Assembly: GCA_963669155.1 (NCBI GenBank)
Contig: OZ022576.1
Span: forward strand, 24,820,150-24,884,149
Length of the DNA stretch: 64,000 bases
Direction of reading: 5' to 3'
From: Arbacia lixula
Lineage: Eukaryota > Echinodermata > Echinoidea > Arbacioida > Arbaciidae
Shown here in pieces: positions 45,291 to 57,730 of this stretch. Each line of letters starts with the position of its first letter. Within the stretch, counting starts at the first letter, position 1. The position numbers and the translations under genes are program-made. The notes below the pieces were generated by a model that was given only the letters and a program-made list of their open reading frames with translations, did not search any database and had not been told where the DNA came from.

Positions 45291-45824
45291 CCTCTTCGTT
45301 GGACGCCTTAATTCGGTTAAAACTTCTTTTTGCTCTCTTCTTTGCATCTGATGAGAAGGTGTAACTGGTTTGGGTTCATTTGTATAATAATAAACCACAA
45401 GCAAAATCAAAATGATAAGCATAGTAATCAACATCATCAATTTTACATGTGATATGATAATAACAATCAAATCAGTTACTAAGGGCTTTTAGCGTCTTCA
45501 CCCCATGCAACAAATTGCGAGATGATTTACCTACTAGTATCTAAGGTGTAAACAAATGTTTTTCGTGATGCTAATAATATGCTATTTTTTTTTTAAAGAA
45601 CACGACACGGACTCTCCTGTATCGTGTAATCCCACTTCTGACACCATATCGTGATTTGATATGACATCCGGGTTCTTACGGCTACACACAAGTGATCTCA
45701 AAAGATGACGTTCATCGTGTACACTGATCTCCCCACTGTTAGTGTAGAGATCAGTGATCGTGTCTCTTTTTTTCGACCATGTACCAACTCAGACAAGAGG
45801 TGGCACTGTACCTCTTACATCTCC

Positions 45825-47070
45825 TATACATCTTCTTCGAGTCAATGTCTTCCAAAAAGCTCTATAACATTTTTATTGCTACAATACAATATTTGTTTTT
45901 TTTTAACACCCAGGGGTAATAGCTTTAAATCGAGATAAGTCGGCAATTACGACATGTTTCTCAATCCCAATATTTTCCATTCTAGATGGGAAGTTAAGGG
46001 AATTTCAGTACAAACTTTTACATAACATCGTAATTTGTAATGATAAATTTAAACTTTTTGGATTAATACAGTCCAATTTATGTGCCTTTGGTAAAAAAAC
46101 AAAATGCAGAAACCTATCGTCATATCTTTTATGAATGTACTGAAGTGTCCAGGATATGGATCGAGGTGGGAAACAATTTAAAAATGTTTCAGTTTATTAA
46201 TATGCAATGGATTGAAGTGTTACTTGGTTTCAGAGAAAATATGAAAGATAAAATGTTTTTAAATCATGTATTGATTTGGGTCAAATATATGATTTAAAAA
46301 ATGGAAAGCTTCCAACTCGCGAAGAAATATGTAAGGCTGTAAAGAACTAAAAAAATGAATATGAAAAAGCAAAAACAAGGGACAAACTGCCAATACATTG
46401 TAAAAAATGGGCAAGGGGTTAATTTTCATTTTTGTATTTTTTTCTTTATACACTCCTGCTCACTCCCTCACTTTCTCATCGATCCTCACACTTTTATCGC
46501 TGTTTGTTTGTTTTTCTCGGTGTTTTTTTCAATAAAACAATACAATTACAGACCTCCACTGATACGAGACTCACATACAATTATGATAAAAGTTGAAGTT
46601 AAAAGAAAATGCACTCTGTCAATCTATGTAAAAATAACAGATTGGTTATTATGGGTGATGTAGCAGCACCTTCACTTATACTTTTTGTTTGTATAAGAAA
46701 ATATTTATTCAGATGGTTGATTTGTGTTGAACTAATTAACTGGCATAGAAAATATGTTCATACTGTAAAAATTGTTCCTTTTTTTAATACTTTATATGAA
46801 GTATTGCAGTCACCTTTTCCTTTTTATATGGAAAAATGATTTTATGCCAATTTGCACAATTGTATCAGAGTTTGTATACTTGATTGAATATGTACCATAG
46901 TAGTTTGGATACTTAAAGAAAATATTCTGTTAAATACGTTTGTGCTTATAATGTATGAGACAATGTACTATGTTTATATCGTAAGAACAATTATATTCCT
47001 CTTTATGTCATTTTGTATAATTATGAGTTATGAAAATATGAACAAAGGCAAAAAAGCTTGAAAAAAAAAA
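45825..47070 (+). mobile_element. 3' fragment of a LINE related to the outer LINE
   Basis: Matches the last third of ORF2 of the outer element: KSAITTCFSIP, LREFQYKLLHNI, RHIFYECTEVSRIWIEVG and MQWIEVLLGF. A frameshift near 46085-46095 breaks the C-terminal Cys/His motif, and a stop follows the VLIWVKYMI segment (46297). The element ends in a poly-A run at about 47061-47070. Heavily 5'-truncated and dead. Confidence 0.85.
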
Positions 47071-47512
47071 CGTCCAATATGTACTTCAACGACACCCCAG
47101 GGCTATTCAATGCAATGACATGTTACATTTTGAGCCGACATCACGTGAGACCGGAAAACCGGTAAGTCATGAACTAAGGAAACAGAAATTAGGGTATTGA
47201 AACAGTTTTTGGTGATGCCCATAATATGTGATTCTGGTACATATTTTACTGTAAATGTATCAGCTGTTGTGGCAACCTTGTGGTAACCTTGTCACGGATC
47301 CTCGGTAACCTCCATTTGGCCATTCTGGTCACATGAATATTCACAGATTTGCCAGGGGGGTATTCCAAAAACGACAAATCTTTTGGTATTCCGAAACTAA
47401 CTTTGTATAAAGGATAAATTTTGTAGGCCTATTCAAATGAGCAAGAGATATTTTTTTAATTATGAGCCTCAGAGATAAAATTTGTATGCAAATGAGCTCA
47501 ATCGGTAAGGGG

Positions 47513-47664
47513 GAATTTCATGAAAGTTGTCAGCACTGACTTTCTCCGACAGTTACCATAGTAACAGTCAAAGGCTAGTGCCTCTCAGCCAATCAAAACC
47601 GAGGATTTCACAAAAATTGTCAGCACTGACTATTGAGTCAGTGCTGACGACTTTCATGAAATGC
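47513..47664. repeat. foldback element with TTTCATGAAAGTTGTCAGC ends
   Basis: Left TTTCATGAAAGTTGTCAGCA and right TGCTGACGACTTTCATGAAA are inverse. About 150 bp; an internal CAGCACTGACT word is itself repeated inverted. Confidence 0.7.
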
Positions 47665-47864
47665 ACAAGGGAAAAGGTTAGGATAAAAGATAAAACTGCT
47701 CCCAATAACAATAATCAGTGCGCCTTATTGCATTTGATGCGCTTATAATATGCAAAAAGTTGAACTCACGAATTACTCTTGCACGTTATGCCGAGGCGCG
47801 TGTGTCTGGAGATAGATCTTTTGCTTGGGAGCAGTTATTTCTTTCATTCTAACTTATATTTTTT

Positions 47865-48340
47865 GGAATACCAAAAGTCCCTGAGCCAACCTCATATACA
47901 CACAAACAAACACACACACAAAAAAAATGAAATAAAAAAATGAAAGGTTGCCGCGGATCTGTGGCAACCTGTGGCAAACTTGCTGCAACCTTATCAAAAA
48001 TATACACATGTGTGGCAACCTTGTGGCAACCTGTGTGCAAATTAGATGGGACATTGATGTCTGAGGCAACCTAGTGTGGCAACCTTTAAAGTTTAAGCTG
48101 AAAAATATAGCTGTTCTGCGGTAACATCTGCCTGCGGCAACCTTGTGGTAACCTCTTGTACAAATTTAGACTAAAGTACTTGTCTGTGGCGGATCCGCGG
48201 CAACCTGCTCCTGTCGCAACCTGATCCGTGGCAATGTTGCCACATACGGCAACCTTCGGCAACCTCTCTGCCGCGGACTAAAAAAGGGTTGCCGCCGCGG
48301 ATCGATCCGCGGCGGATCTGCAGCAACCTTTTTACTTTCC
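47865..48340. repeat. GGCAACC-rich degenerate repeat
   Basis: About twenty copies of GGCAACCT or GCAACCTT at irregular spacing, mixed with palindromic CCGCGG and GGATCCGCGG. A smaller cluster lies at 47268-47312. Minus-strand frames here are products of the repeat. Confidence 0.6.
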
Positions 48341-48493
48341 TAGGGGTTATGCTGCCAACTACGCTTGGTGACGGTATAGTCGTCTGCAAAATCCGGAAAT
48401 AAATGTCTGAAAACAACGAAGCGAAGTAAAACGAGGGTCTGAGTAACTGTACCACTTCGGTTTGGGCAAGAATCAGCGCAGTTGTGCGGACTT
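48341..48493 (+). other. candidate non-coding first exon
   Basis: CpG-richer than the region, holding a short frame ATGTCTGAAAACAACGAAGC that ends at once, and terminating at a good donor CTT|GTAAGTG (48494). It could be the 5' UTR exon of a gene reading right with a long first intron. No downstream partner was fixed. Confidence 0.3.
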
Positions 48494-48499
48494 GTAAGT

Positions 48500-50816
48500 G
48501 TTCAAACTTTTCATGTTCATTTATAATGTACACTGAAGTTGTGTGTGTTGAAATGTTCCAAAATTATTCATGAAACTGCGTTGAGTCATGTGTAAAAAGT
48601 TTTGCCGTATGTAATCAATACCGCTTGAGTGTACAGCACAACATGGAACAACTTGCTGCTGAGTTGAGTGTGGCTGAGGCGAGCTCTTTCATTTCGAGCT
48701 CTCGCTGACTGGGTGGCGTCGGTAGGTAGCGAGACTGACATGACTGAGTGAGGCTGAGCTGGATTGTGTCTCGTGTAACTTGAATTTGAGTGATTGAACG
48801 TTTGAAACAATGGCTGGCTTGGATGCATATCTGTTTTCATAATCATTGTGCAAACAAAAAAGAAAAGAAAACAAAAAAAGGTTTTAATGAGAAGATTGAC
48901 TTGTTTCTTTGCCTTATTCAAAATACTCAAGTTGATAGACAAATATGTAATAAATTTAAGTTAACCTAATTTAGCGTAGTGCTAACCTCAAACTCTAATA
49001 GACTCATAAAGTTAAGCTAAGCTTAACTTGGGCTTAATTTGTGGAGTTAATTTTGTAAAAAACAAACAAACATTGTTTCTGCCTGGGTCACTTCATCATG
49101 CTCTACTGCAGAAAAGTTAATACTGCTGCATTTGAATACCTCATCAAATGCTTGGCTTGTGTGTATATGGGATGGGCTAGTTTTGAGGTACAGAAGATGT
49201 AACAAGAAGGTACAATGATAAACACCTCTATAGAATGTAACGCATCGTTGCACAATGGTGTTCATGTGAAATCAGTTCTTCCTCACACGCCCAGTGTGTG
49301 TATTTTATATTATGCAGGATGCACTAGTCTGAGGTGAGAAGATTGCACAATAATAAAACCTATAGAATCTAATGCATTTCTGCCAATTGTGGCATTCTTG
49401 TGAAAGAAGGTCCCACCTCAGTATTCAGTGTTTGATTATAAACTTCCTGCTTGCAATAAGTGAGGATGTGATTGAAACATAATAGTGTGGCTTTGAATAA
49501 GGAAGTTTGATGCATCATGTATTTTGTGTCCTTATGCATGATATGAAATATAATTAAAAATCTCTCAGTATTCCTGTGATTTATGATTTCTCAATTTTTG
49601 TTAGCGCACTCAGAGTAAAATAGATGAACGAGAACTAAACAAATCAAACATTGGACACCTGCCCATTTACTATGCATCTAACTTTCAGTAGTCAGTACCA
49701 GCAATTGTTTGGGATATAAAAGTCACTGAAGCAGTACTAATATTAACAAAAATTGACAACCATGAGCCATTAGAAAATCACATGATGGGGAAAGACTGTC
49801 ATCCAAGTCCATGTAGGTTGATGTCAGTTTAATATCAAGTCAGAAAAAGGAGACATTTATGTAATATATGGAAGTGTCATTGTATTTTGACAAATTACCA
49901 TTTGTGAAAAATATCTGACTTTGCAATATTTGAGGCAAATGAGTAGGTGTTCTTTATCAAGTGTCTCAAGTATAGTAGGACTCAACTAGCGGATGTTTTC
50001 ATGAGTGTCCCAGACACAACTGTTGTACATGCTATGCTCACTATTGGCTCCCTGATAATAACAAATGTAGCAAGGAAAAATTGCTGATAGTATTTGTTCA
50101 ATTAATTCTGAAAAAAAAAATGACCAAACCCAGAAAAGCATCATTTATGACCTTTCACCACAGAAGTTGAAATTTGGGTGAAAAACAACGTGGTCAAATA
50201 AATTTGTACATCTCCATGACATATCAGTAATGGACAACCTGGTACTGCAATAGGACTGCAATGACAAAATGTTTGTAAATATTGACTGAATTCCTATTTT
50301 GTGGTTGACAGATCACAATAAAGCTGTAAATCTTCCTTGTTGGCATAGCCAAAGTAAAGACAAATTATAGAAAAAAAGAACTCAACCATTAGACCATGAA
50401 ACCTGGGGAAATTTAATGAATTATTTGTTTTGGCCCAATAGAAATAGCTCAAATCAAATTTTGACACTAAACAGAGCATAAACTTTGATTGTCAAAATCA
50501 CCCTGGAGATGTTTTTTTTATGTTCACATTACTTTTATACAAGTTGCAATGAAAAATGGTATTCAAAGTGGAGGGGGCTCAGGTGGTTGCTTTTGTTAAT
50601 GCATGTTTCACTGTACAATTCTGTGAAAGAGAAAGCCTCATTTATCAACATACAAATTATGAATCTTCATGTATATGCTGTCTTATGTGGTAGATATTTT
50701 CTATAAATATATGTATGCACATGCATAAAATTAAACTCATGTTCAGTGGAAGCAATTGTCATAAAGTAAACAAAACTGTGTCGCAAGACTGCATACAAGA
50801 TGACATACCTGTACTG
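48500..50816. other. non-coding stretch
   Basis: Many short open frames with poor codon use on both strands. No exon, RNA gene or clear repeat ends seen. Confidence 0.5.
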
Positions 50817-51375
50817 AAAGGGTTACTAACTTAGAAAAATAAGTTCCTACTAATCTATGTAAAAATATCTACTTAAAACGAATTTCACATTCGTTTGCCG
50901 CAATAAAGTCTCATTTTGACGAAAATTTGAAAAAACGCACGCCTCCACTGACGTATGAAAAGTCAAAATTCCATAGATTGTACGGAAGTCAATAATAGAC
51001 CATTTTCATAATGTATTCACAACTTTCCCCCTAACTGCATAGTAATGCATTATTGCATTCACATGTATCTTGTCATTCAGATTCAATGGATGGAATGCAC
51101 TTTGAATCTATTAGTTATTGCTACTCAGACAAACCTCGGACAAGCTTTGGGGTTCCCATTGGTAACGTATTGTTTGAAGTGCGTGAATGAAACATTTTAT
51201 TTACGCCATTGGCATTTATGGCATTTTGACTTCTCATACGTCACTGGAGGCGTGCGCTTTTTCAAATTTTCATCAAAATGAGACTTTATTGCGGCAAACG
51301 AATGTGAAATTCGTTTTTAGTGGATAGTTTTACATAGATTAGTGGGAACTTATTTTTCTAATTTAGTAACCCTTT
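50817..51375. mobile_element. MITE with long inverted arms
   Basis: The left arm AAAGGGTTACTAACTTAGAA runs to about 50990 (including TTGCCGCAATAAAGTCTC and CACGCCTCCACTGACGTATG). The right arm is its inverse at about 51200-51375. The centre is unique. About 560 bp. Confidence 0.8.
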
Positions 51376-51513
51376 AATATAGGCTGGCCCTAATATATTC
51401 ATTGAAATCATTGAATATTGTGCAGATTTCATGTGTTCATGTCAACTATTGAAACAAACATTTGCTCTATTATTTTAGTGTTGAGTAGCTCAATGTCATT
51501 ATTGGCAAGCAAA

Positions 51514-51733
51514 TACACTCCAGCTCAAAGGAATTGGCATAGGGAAAGGGAAGGAGCCGCAGTTGTAAATCTCGGTATATTTTGTCCAGTTCAGCATGAA
51601 ACATGATGCTTTTTAGGCGAAAGCATCATGTTTCATGCTGAACTGGACGAAATATACCGTGGTTTAAAACTGCGGCTCCTTCCCTTTCTTCCCTTTCCCT
51701 TTCCCTATGCCAATTCCTTTGAGCTGAAGTGTA
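51514..51733. repeat. foldback element, AGCTCAAAGGAATTGGC family, copy 4
   Basis: Ends TACACTCCAGCTCAAAGGAA and TTCCTTTGAGCTGAAGTGTA. The best-preserved hairpin: GTATATTTTGTCCAGTTCAG pairs with CTGAACTGGACGAAATATAC. TA at both ends. Confidence 0.85.
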
Positions 51734-53097
51734 CATGAAATCAACTTGACATGGAAAGCACCATTATTATTTGTTTCTATCATATTTTCACTTTTTATGA
51801 TTTTTATATGCAATGTTTATTAGGCATGTACTGATCTGTATAAAAAGACATGTATAGTGGTATGCATATCACTTGTACACAAAACCTGAATGTGCTAGTT
51901 CAGTTCAGTTCCATTAAAAGACTCCCAAGTGAATGGATTGATTTTTGTTTGAATTTTATTGAGATTCTGCTAGATATTGCATATGTATAGGTTATTTCTC
52001 ATAGATGCACGTCATAGCCCCATAGACATTCTGTTGCTATGGTAGCATGTTCAGTAACAAACAATGTGCTTTCTCCTCAACTTCACATTTCTCCATCAAA
52101 GCAGGTTGCATTTATCTTACTCTCCCTGCGATAATAACAAAATTCCAAATTTAATTATATAATTTTCTTTTGAGCTTTTCAAAGGCGTATGGTTGTGCTG
52201 TCTTTGGTGAAAAAAAAAACACTTAGAAAGTTAAGAATTAAAGCAGTCCTTGCTGTCCACATGAATAGTACTTTTCTTTGAACAATTTATTACTTTGAAT
52301 ATCCTTGGAAAAAATTGGAAGCAAAATATCTATGATGTTCATGTTTAGCAAACACACCTCTATACTTCAGTGTTCTTTAATGAAGACCCTTTTGCTATTA
52401 CAGATTATAGAAGTAAATTTCTCCAACTGTTTTTACTTAATAATGATCACAAGGAATTGCAAAAAGAGAATGGTGGCTATCAAGATATTCCCAGATCCTA
52501 CCAGCTTGTGTTTTATAGACATTTATGAGGAATGTCCATGTAACTCACGTTTCTTTCCTTTGTTTTAGATGAATATTGGTTATATATATTTTTTTTATCC
52601 AAGCTAATATTTTTTTTCCTTGCTAGTAACTTTGCTGATATTGATTGAAAGTACATTTCTTAGTTCTGCAATTACGAGGTTGAAAGTATCGACCACTTCT
52701 CATCTTGACCTTTATGGAGACTTTCGTCTGAGGTGAGCTACAAGAGTTGTCCATGTGAATGATAATTTGTTTTCCTATCCCCATGATGAAAAAAAAAAGG
52801 ACACACAATGGAGGTATTTAATGTAGCATTGAATATGGGATGGAATCATCGGTACATATGATGTGCATATTGTATAAATCTCAGTGGGATTTGATTAATG
52901 CGATCAAGAGGAAGAGAGGAAGAAGAAAAGTCTAGGGGATGAAAATCGTGCTTCTATTTTTACCTGACAGCTCTTTTTTCATGCCAGGGATCCATTATAG
53001 TTTCAGAGCCGGCGTTGCCTTTTTGAAATTATCTTTTATGTCAGCAAGAAGAAGCTTTATGTGGGATGAGCTGGAAATGAAGGGGAAAGGGGGAAAA

Positions 53098-53100
<3 letters not shown>
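51734..53100. other. non-coding stretch
   Basis: AT-rich. No exon or repeat with defined ends seen. Confidence 0.5.
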
Positions 53101-53165
<65 letters not shown>

Positions 53166-53213
53166 AAGAGAAAGAGAAAGAGAAAGAGAGAAAAAGAGAG
53201 AGAGAGAAAACCA
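53101..53213. repeat. GA microsatellite, about 110 bp
   Basis: Pure (GA)n, then interrupted GAAAGAGA units. The frame reading alternating Glu and Arg across it is not a gene. Confidence 0.95.
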
Positions 53214-53936
53214 AAATAAAACACTTTTCTGTCTGTTATTTATAATAAGGCGGGTTACATCATTGATATATACATGTAGTGATTTCTTTTTGAAACAACT
53301 GGGAAATTAGAGTTCCGTGGACTAAAAACCTATTGAACAGAATTTTAGGATTTACACAAAGGGGAAGGAATCCAAAGATGTATGCATATAGGATGAAGAA
53401 CTTATATTCATGAATCAATATGAAATGATTGACACAATGTTGGGAGATATTTTATTAATATTGTATTAAAATCACATTTTATTTCCAGTTGTAAACAAAG
53501 TTTTGAGTTGGAATCATCCATAGCAGTGTGCTTGCACAAATACAAGCTACTTGACATGGTCAGATACCCTAAGAACCCACTAAAACGACAAAGCATGTTG
53601 TCCCTTGTTCAATTTAAAGAAAAGAGACAGAAATGTTATCCTGTGAGTCAACCTAACCAGGTATTTGTGTGGGGTCAATTCTGAGAAGTGTATTTGTAGT
53701 GAGGAGAACTCCGTGGTCGGACTGAATGAGAGACGAGACTTGCTTGAGACTCTGAGCTGTGAGTAATAGTCATTCAGGAGGGAGGAGGGCACCCTTGGTG
53801 CAACCTGGGGCTGGTATTTTGAGCCACACCAGCTCGTGACTCACCCTTTCCCTGTCATCCATGTGGTGGCTCGGAATAGGAGAGGACCGTCTCGTGTTGT
53901 CCTTTGTCTGTCTCAGGTCTGTCTATCAGATATCTC

Positions 53937-54030
53937 TCCCCTCCCTCCCCCCCTCTCTCTCTCTCTCTCTCTCGCTCGCTGCATGTCTGTCTCTCTATTT
54001 CTCTCTTCTGTTCTTCTTCTCTCTCTCAGT
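53937..54030. repeat. CT-rich microsatellite
   Basis: CCCTCCC runs followed by (CT)n at about 53955-53982 and further TCTC-rich sequence. Inverse in base bias to the GA array 800 bp upstream. Confidence 0.85.
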
Positions 54031-55605
54031 GAAAACGTGGGGGCTCAGGGGGATTTGCCCCCCATCACCCAAGACCCACAATGGAAAAAAGAGCCTCTGA
54101 GATTTGTTTCCCCTCATAGTGTATAGTGCACCTGTAGGGTATTCCCTGTACAGGACTTCAGCCAGGCTTGAAAACTATCCCCCCCCCTTTGTTGCAATCA
54201 ACCCAAAACTACACATCAGTACAGGTACTGTACATAGTACTGCATTAGTGTGATGTGATTACAAACTACTTTGGGAGGTAAACTACGTATAGTTTATCAT
54301 AGTGTGATCATGGCATCTCTCTCCTCCCTCTTTCTCCCTGTCCGTCTGTCTTCACCTCCCACTGATTTTTCCCCTCCTCTCACATGTGCAAGAACTTGAG
54401 GAGGCCATCGACATATTTGTTTATGTACAGTGTGTACACTGATCTTGTCTGTTTAGACTGTAAGAGGATATCATAACATTTAGCTGAGGCTTGCACTCTG
54501 TAACAGTACATGTAGGTAGTGCACATATTACCTTGATGGTTGAGATTAAACCCTTTGAAGACAATTATTCTGTATGTGATCATGATGTTACTGGAACAGG
54601 ATAATGTGGTAATGATTAGGTGTAGTAATAATGACGGAACTGCTCTGTAGTCATTACAGGGATTTCATGTGATGTCACTTATTTCATGGTATCCTAACAT
54701 CAAACCATAATAGGACTAATGGTTATTTCATAATGGCACTCTGCTGATTTATAGATCCTGTTGTCTTTACCACTTTTTCCTTTAACCTTTAAGAAGGAAG
54801 TGCATGAAGGACATATTTTTATGTTTCATGACTTTCATTTGATAAAGTCAGTGATGTGTTTTGTCCAATACTTTTTACAGTAACTTTCAATTAATTACAT
54901 GTATGAAGAAAATGACCGTTGGGTCTTGCATTTGAGATCCATTGTTTAGTGAATGAAAACAGCCACAATATACAAATACAGAAGAATAATGGGTAATGCT
55001 AGAATTATTGTGTAAAAGGTTTTCTTCTAACAAAAACAAGTACTTTGCTACATGTAGTGCCTGAGCTATTTGGCTTGGAGCACACAACTTCCCTAAAGGC
55101 TGACTACAATGTAATTAAGCAGATGATATACTTTAACATCTCTATAGCTATTTCAGAACAAAGAATTGTATTGCCTATCTTCAATATCTTTTTCTTTTCC
55201 AGGAAATGCTGACGCAGTAAAAAGACAAATCATAGTTCTTAATATTTGACAGCGTTACTGGTTGCACTACAGTAGGCTGTGCCTTCATTAATAAATAGAC
55301 TGTTTGTAAACTCTGAGCTGTACTCGTTTTGTTGACATTGGTTGCAATGATGAATAAGAGCTTGCTAACACATTGTACGTGTAGTGACTTAGATCATACA
55401 TGCACGTGTAGATGTATTTGGCTTGTAGTTCAGCAATTTGTGTCATCCGATCCAGAAGGTCCCACCTAAACTGGTACACAAATGACAAATACAAAGTAGG
55501 CATTGGAGAGAGACCCATTGATCTTAGCTGACGTATTACTGTGCAGTTCATCAGGTACAACCTTTGATACATGATCATCCAGCCGTGAGATTCCATTGTT
55601 ACCAG
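54031..55605. other. non-coding stretch
   Basis: No supported gene. Short frames only. Confidence 0.5.
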
Positions 55606-55725
55606 CAGTCTGTGGGTTTAGCGATTGACGTCCGTGCCACTCAAACTTTTGCCAGTATGCCCATATTAGGCAGGGGGCTGAGTCAAGGGATTCTCAGAGT
55701 TCGGGAATCCAAACAATCACAAGTG
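55606..55725 (+). CDS. weak candidate internal exon
   Basis: A 120-bp phase-0 exon between TTGTTACCAG and GTG|GTAATC, reading QSVGLAIDVRATQTFASMPI then LGRGLSQGILRVRESKQ. The composition looks coding, but no neighbouring exon could be joined and I do not recognise it. Confidence 0.25.
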
Positions 55726-56207
55726 GTAATCTCATGTGCAAGGTACAAGGTACCATTGACAGGTTTTTCCCTGCTCATATGCTAAATAAAGATGACCCTG
55801 ATGGGGAGAATGTATGAATGCTTGTATTTGTGTGAGTGTATATTGGCTTGAATCACCACAGTCAAGATAAAAGTGGCTGTGATGTTAGTTGTTTCAGGAT
55901 CTCTATTTTGGGAATGAACTGTGATTCATACTCAGGTCATAATGCTCCGTTTTGCTGAATAAATGGATCTAGTACGCATGTTATGCTCTCATTCTACTTA
56001 ACCATCTCCACTGTGACACAACTATAGATCCTTGCAGACCTTCAACAGAGTTGTTATTTACTTGAAGGGAAAGCCACAAAATATTTGGACGGTGAAAAAG
56101 CCCACATGGGTATTGTGGTGTTGGTGATTTGATATCTCCCAATGGATCAGGAATCTTTAAAAGTGCATAGTTGTTGTGAAACTCAAGTTCTTTTGAGAGT
56201 GAAGTAG

Positions 56208-56368
56208 TTTGGGAGAGGAAGGAGAGGAGTCCATTCCTGTGGGCATTCCACCAGAATTAGATTGTATTGGGAGAGGAGAGAGGATTTACAAGCGCTTCAA
56301 GACAAGTTTCATTTGTGAGGTGGACTGTGGAATAGAAAACCTACTAAACAATTGTAACACAAAGGAAG
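56208..56368 (+). CDS. weak candidate internal exon
   Basis: The frame reads GEEGEESIPVGIPPELDCIG and CEVDCGIENLLNNCNTKE up to a good donor GGAAG|GTAAGATT (56368). The acceptor (GAAGTAG) is poor. It ends one base into a codon, so it cannot be joined to the exon at 61099 without another between. Confidence 0.2.
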
Positions 56369-57730
56369 GTAAGATTGCATTGTATGTAAATATCAAGTCT
56401 TATGTTTGCTTTTTATTTTTTTATGAGTCACGTTCCTTCTTCAAAATTGATCACAAAATGAGACATGTTTAGTTGATTTATTAGGCAACAGTAGAAATAT
56501 GATGATGAAAGAAGGATTAGAAATTTACGCAGCTCATGCAAATAACTTTTTATAACTGTCAGTGTCAACTGATATTGTGCAAATATTGTACTGTCTGGAT
56601 ACTACATGTACATGTCGTCATATTCTTGCAACTTAATGTGTACACCATGACACCAGATGTCAGAATCTTCTTTCCTGTGTGCACATTGCTATCTGACAGA
56701 TGCAATGTGCACACACTGTGGTTTCACATATTGACTTGAGGTGAATAAATGTGATATTTACAGAAGTCACGCATGTAATCCTCTGTAACTAGAGACCTTG
56801 TCATGTCCTGCACAATTGAACTACATGTATACATTGTAGAGATAGAGAGCAGAGAGCAGAGAGCTGTGCACAATGGGATCAGACATGATTTCAGTTGAGG
56901 ATGACAAACGAGGACGTACAAGTATTATCCTAGTAATTAGTTTATATACAGTTTAGTCTACGCTAACGACAAATGCAATTTGCGATAGCATCTGTTGTGA
57001 TTATCTCCAGCATAATCAGCTGATGGTGCCCTTTTATTACATGACCAGCCCCAGTGCTTTTCATAGGGTGCTTTCTGTCTAGCCTCATTACCGTTTTCTT
57101 GTTAACGTCAATCAAAATGGCACTGCATGCTATGCTGGCATATAGAATTGAACATTTTTTGCACAGTACATTGTAACCTACTGTACTGGTTAGGTTTCGA
57201 TGAAAGTAATCAACATAAATACAATTTACATACATGCAATGGCCACAGCAGAAAACAAAATCTGATTAATAGTCAAAAGAATCTGCGACTGGTTGAATTG
57301 CAGGACCTGGTCATGAAATTTGTACACATAGGCAACGTCACAACTCCCTTCGTAGGCCCTAACGACTGCAGAATTGTGGCTAAATTGTCATCTGCAGCGG
57401 CTGTAATTCTCTGAGTGCCAGATTAACTGCTGCTCTATGGGATTTGTGTGTATTTCTTGTGAAAAAAGATACATGGAGCACACTAAGAGTTACAAGTTTG
57501 AATTGGTTAAAGGTCAATGCACTAGCTAGTACACAATGTACATAATACAAGCAATCATACTTACAAGCAAGCAATGTACAACATTCATACTTGAAGTTTT
57601 GGATTACTGTGGCCTCATTTGACTTACTGTAAATGTAAATTGACACTAACAAAATGAAAAAAAAAAATATATCAATGCCAATGTCAATAAATAACCTTCT
57701 CAAAAGTTCATTTGAAATGTGTAAGCCCAT

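Noticed and set aside
52939..53310. 123-codon frame rich in Glu and Arg
   Set aside because: Produced by the (GA)n microsatellite.
57307..57414. Possible exon DLVMKFVHIGNVTTPFVGPN
   Set aside because: No donor, a nearby stop, and AT-rich upstream codons; too weak to list as a gene.
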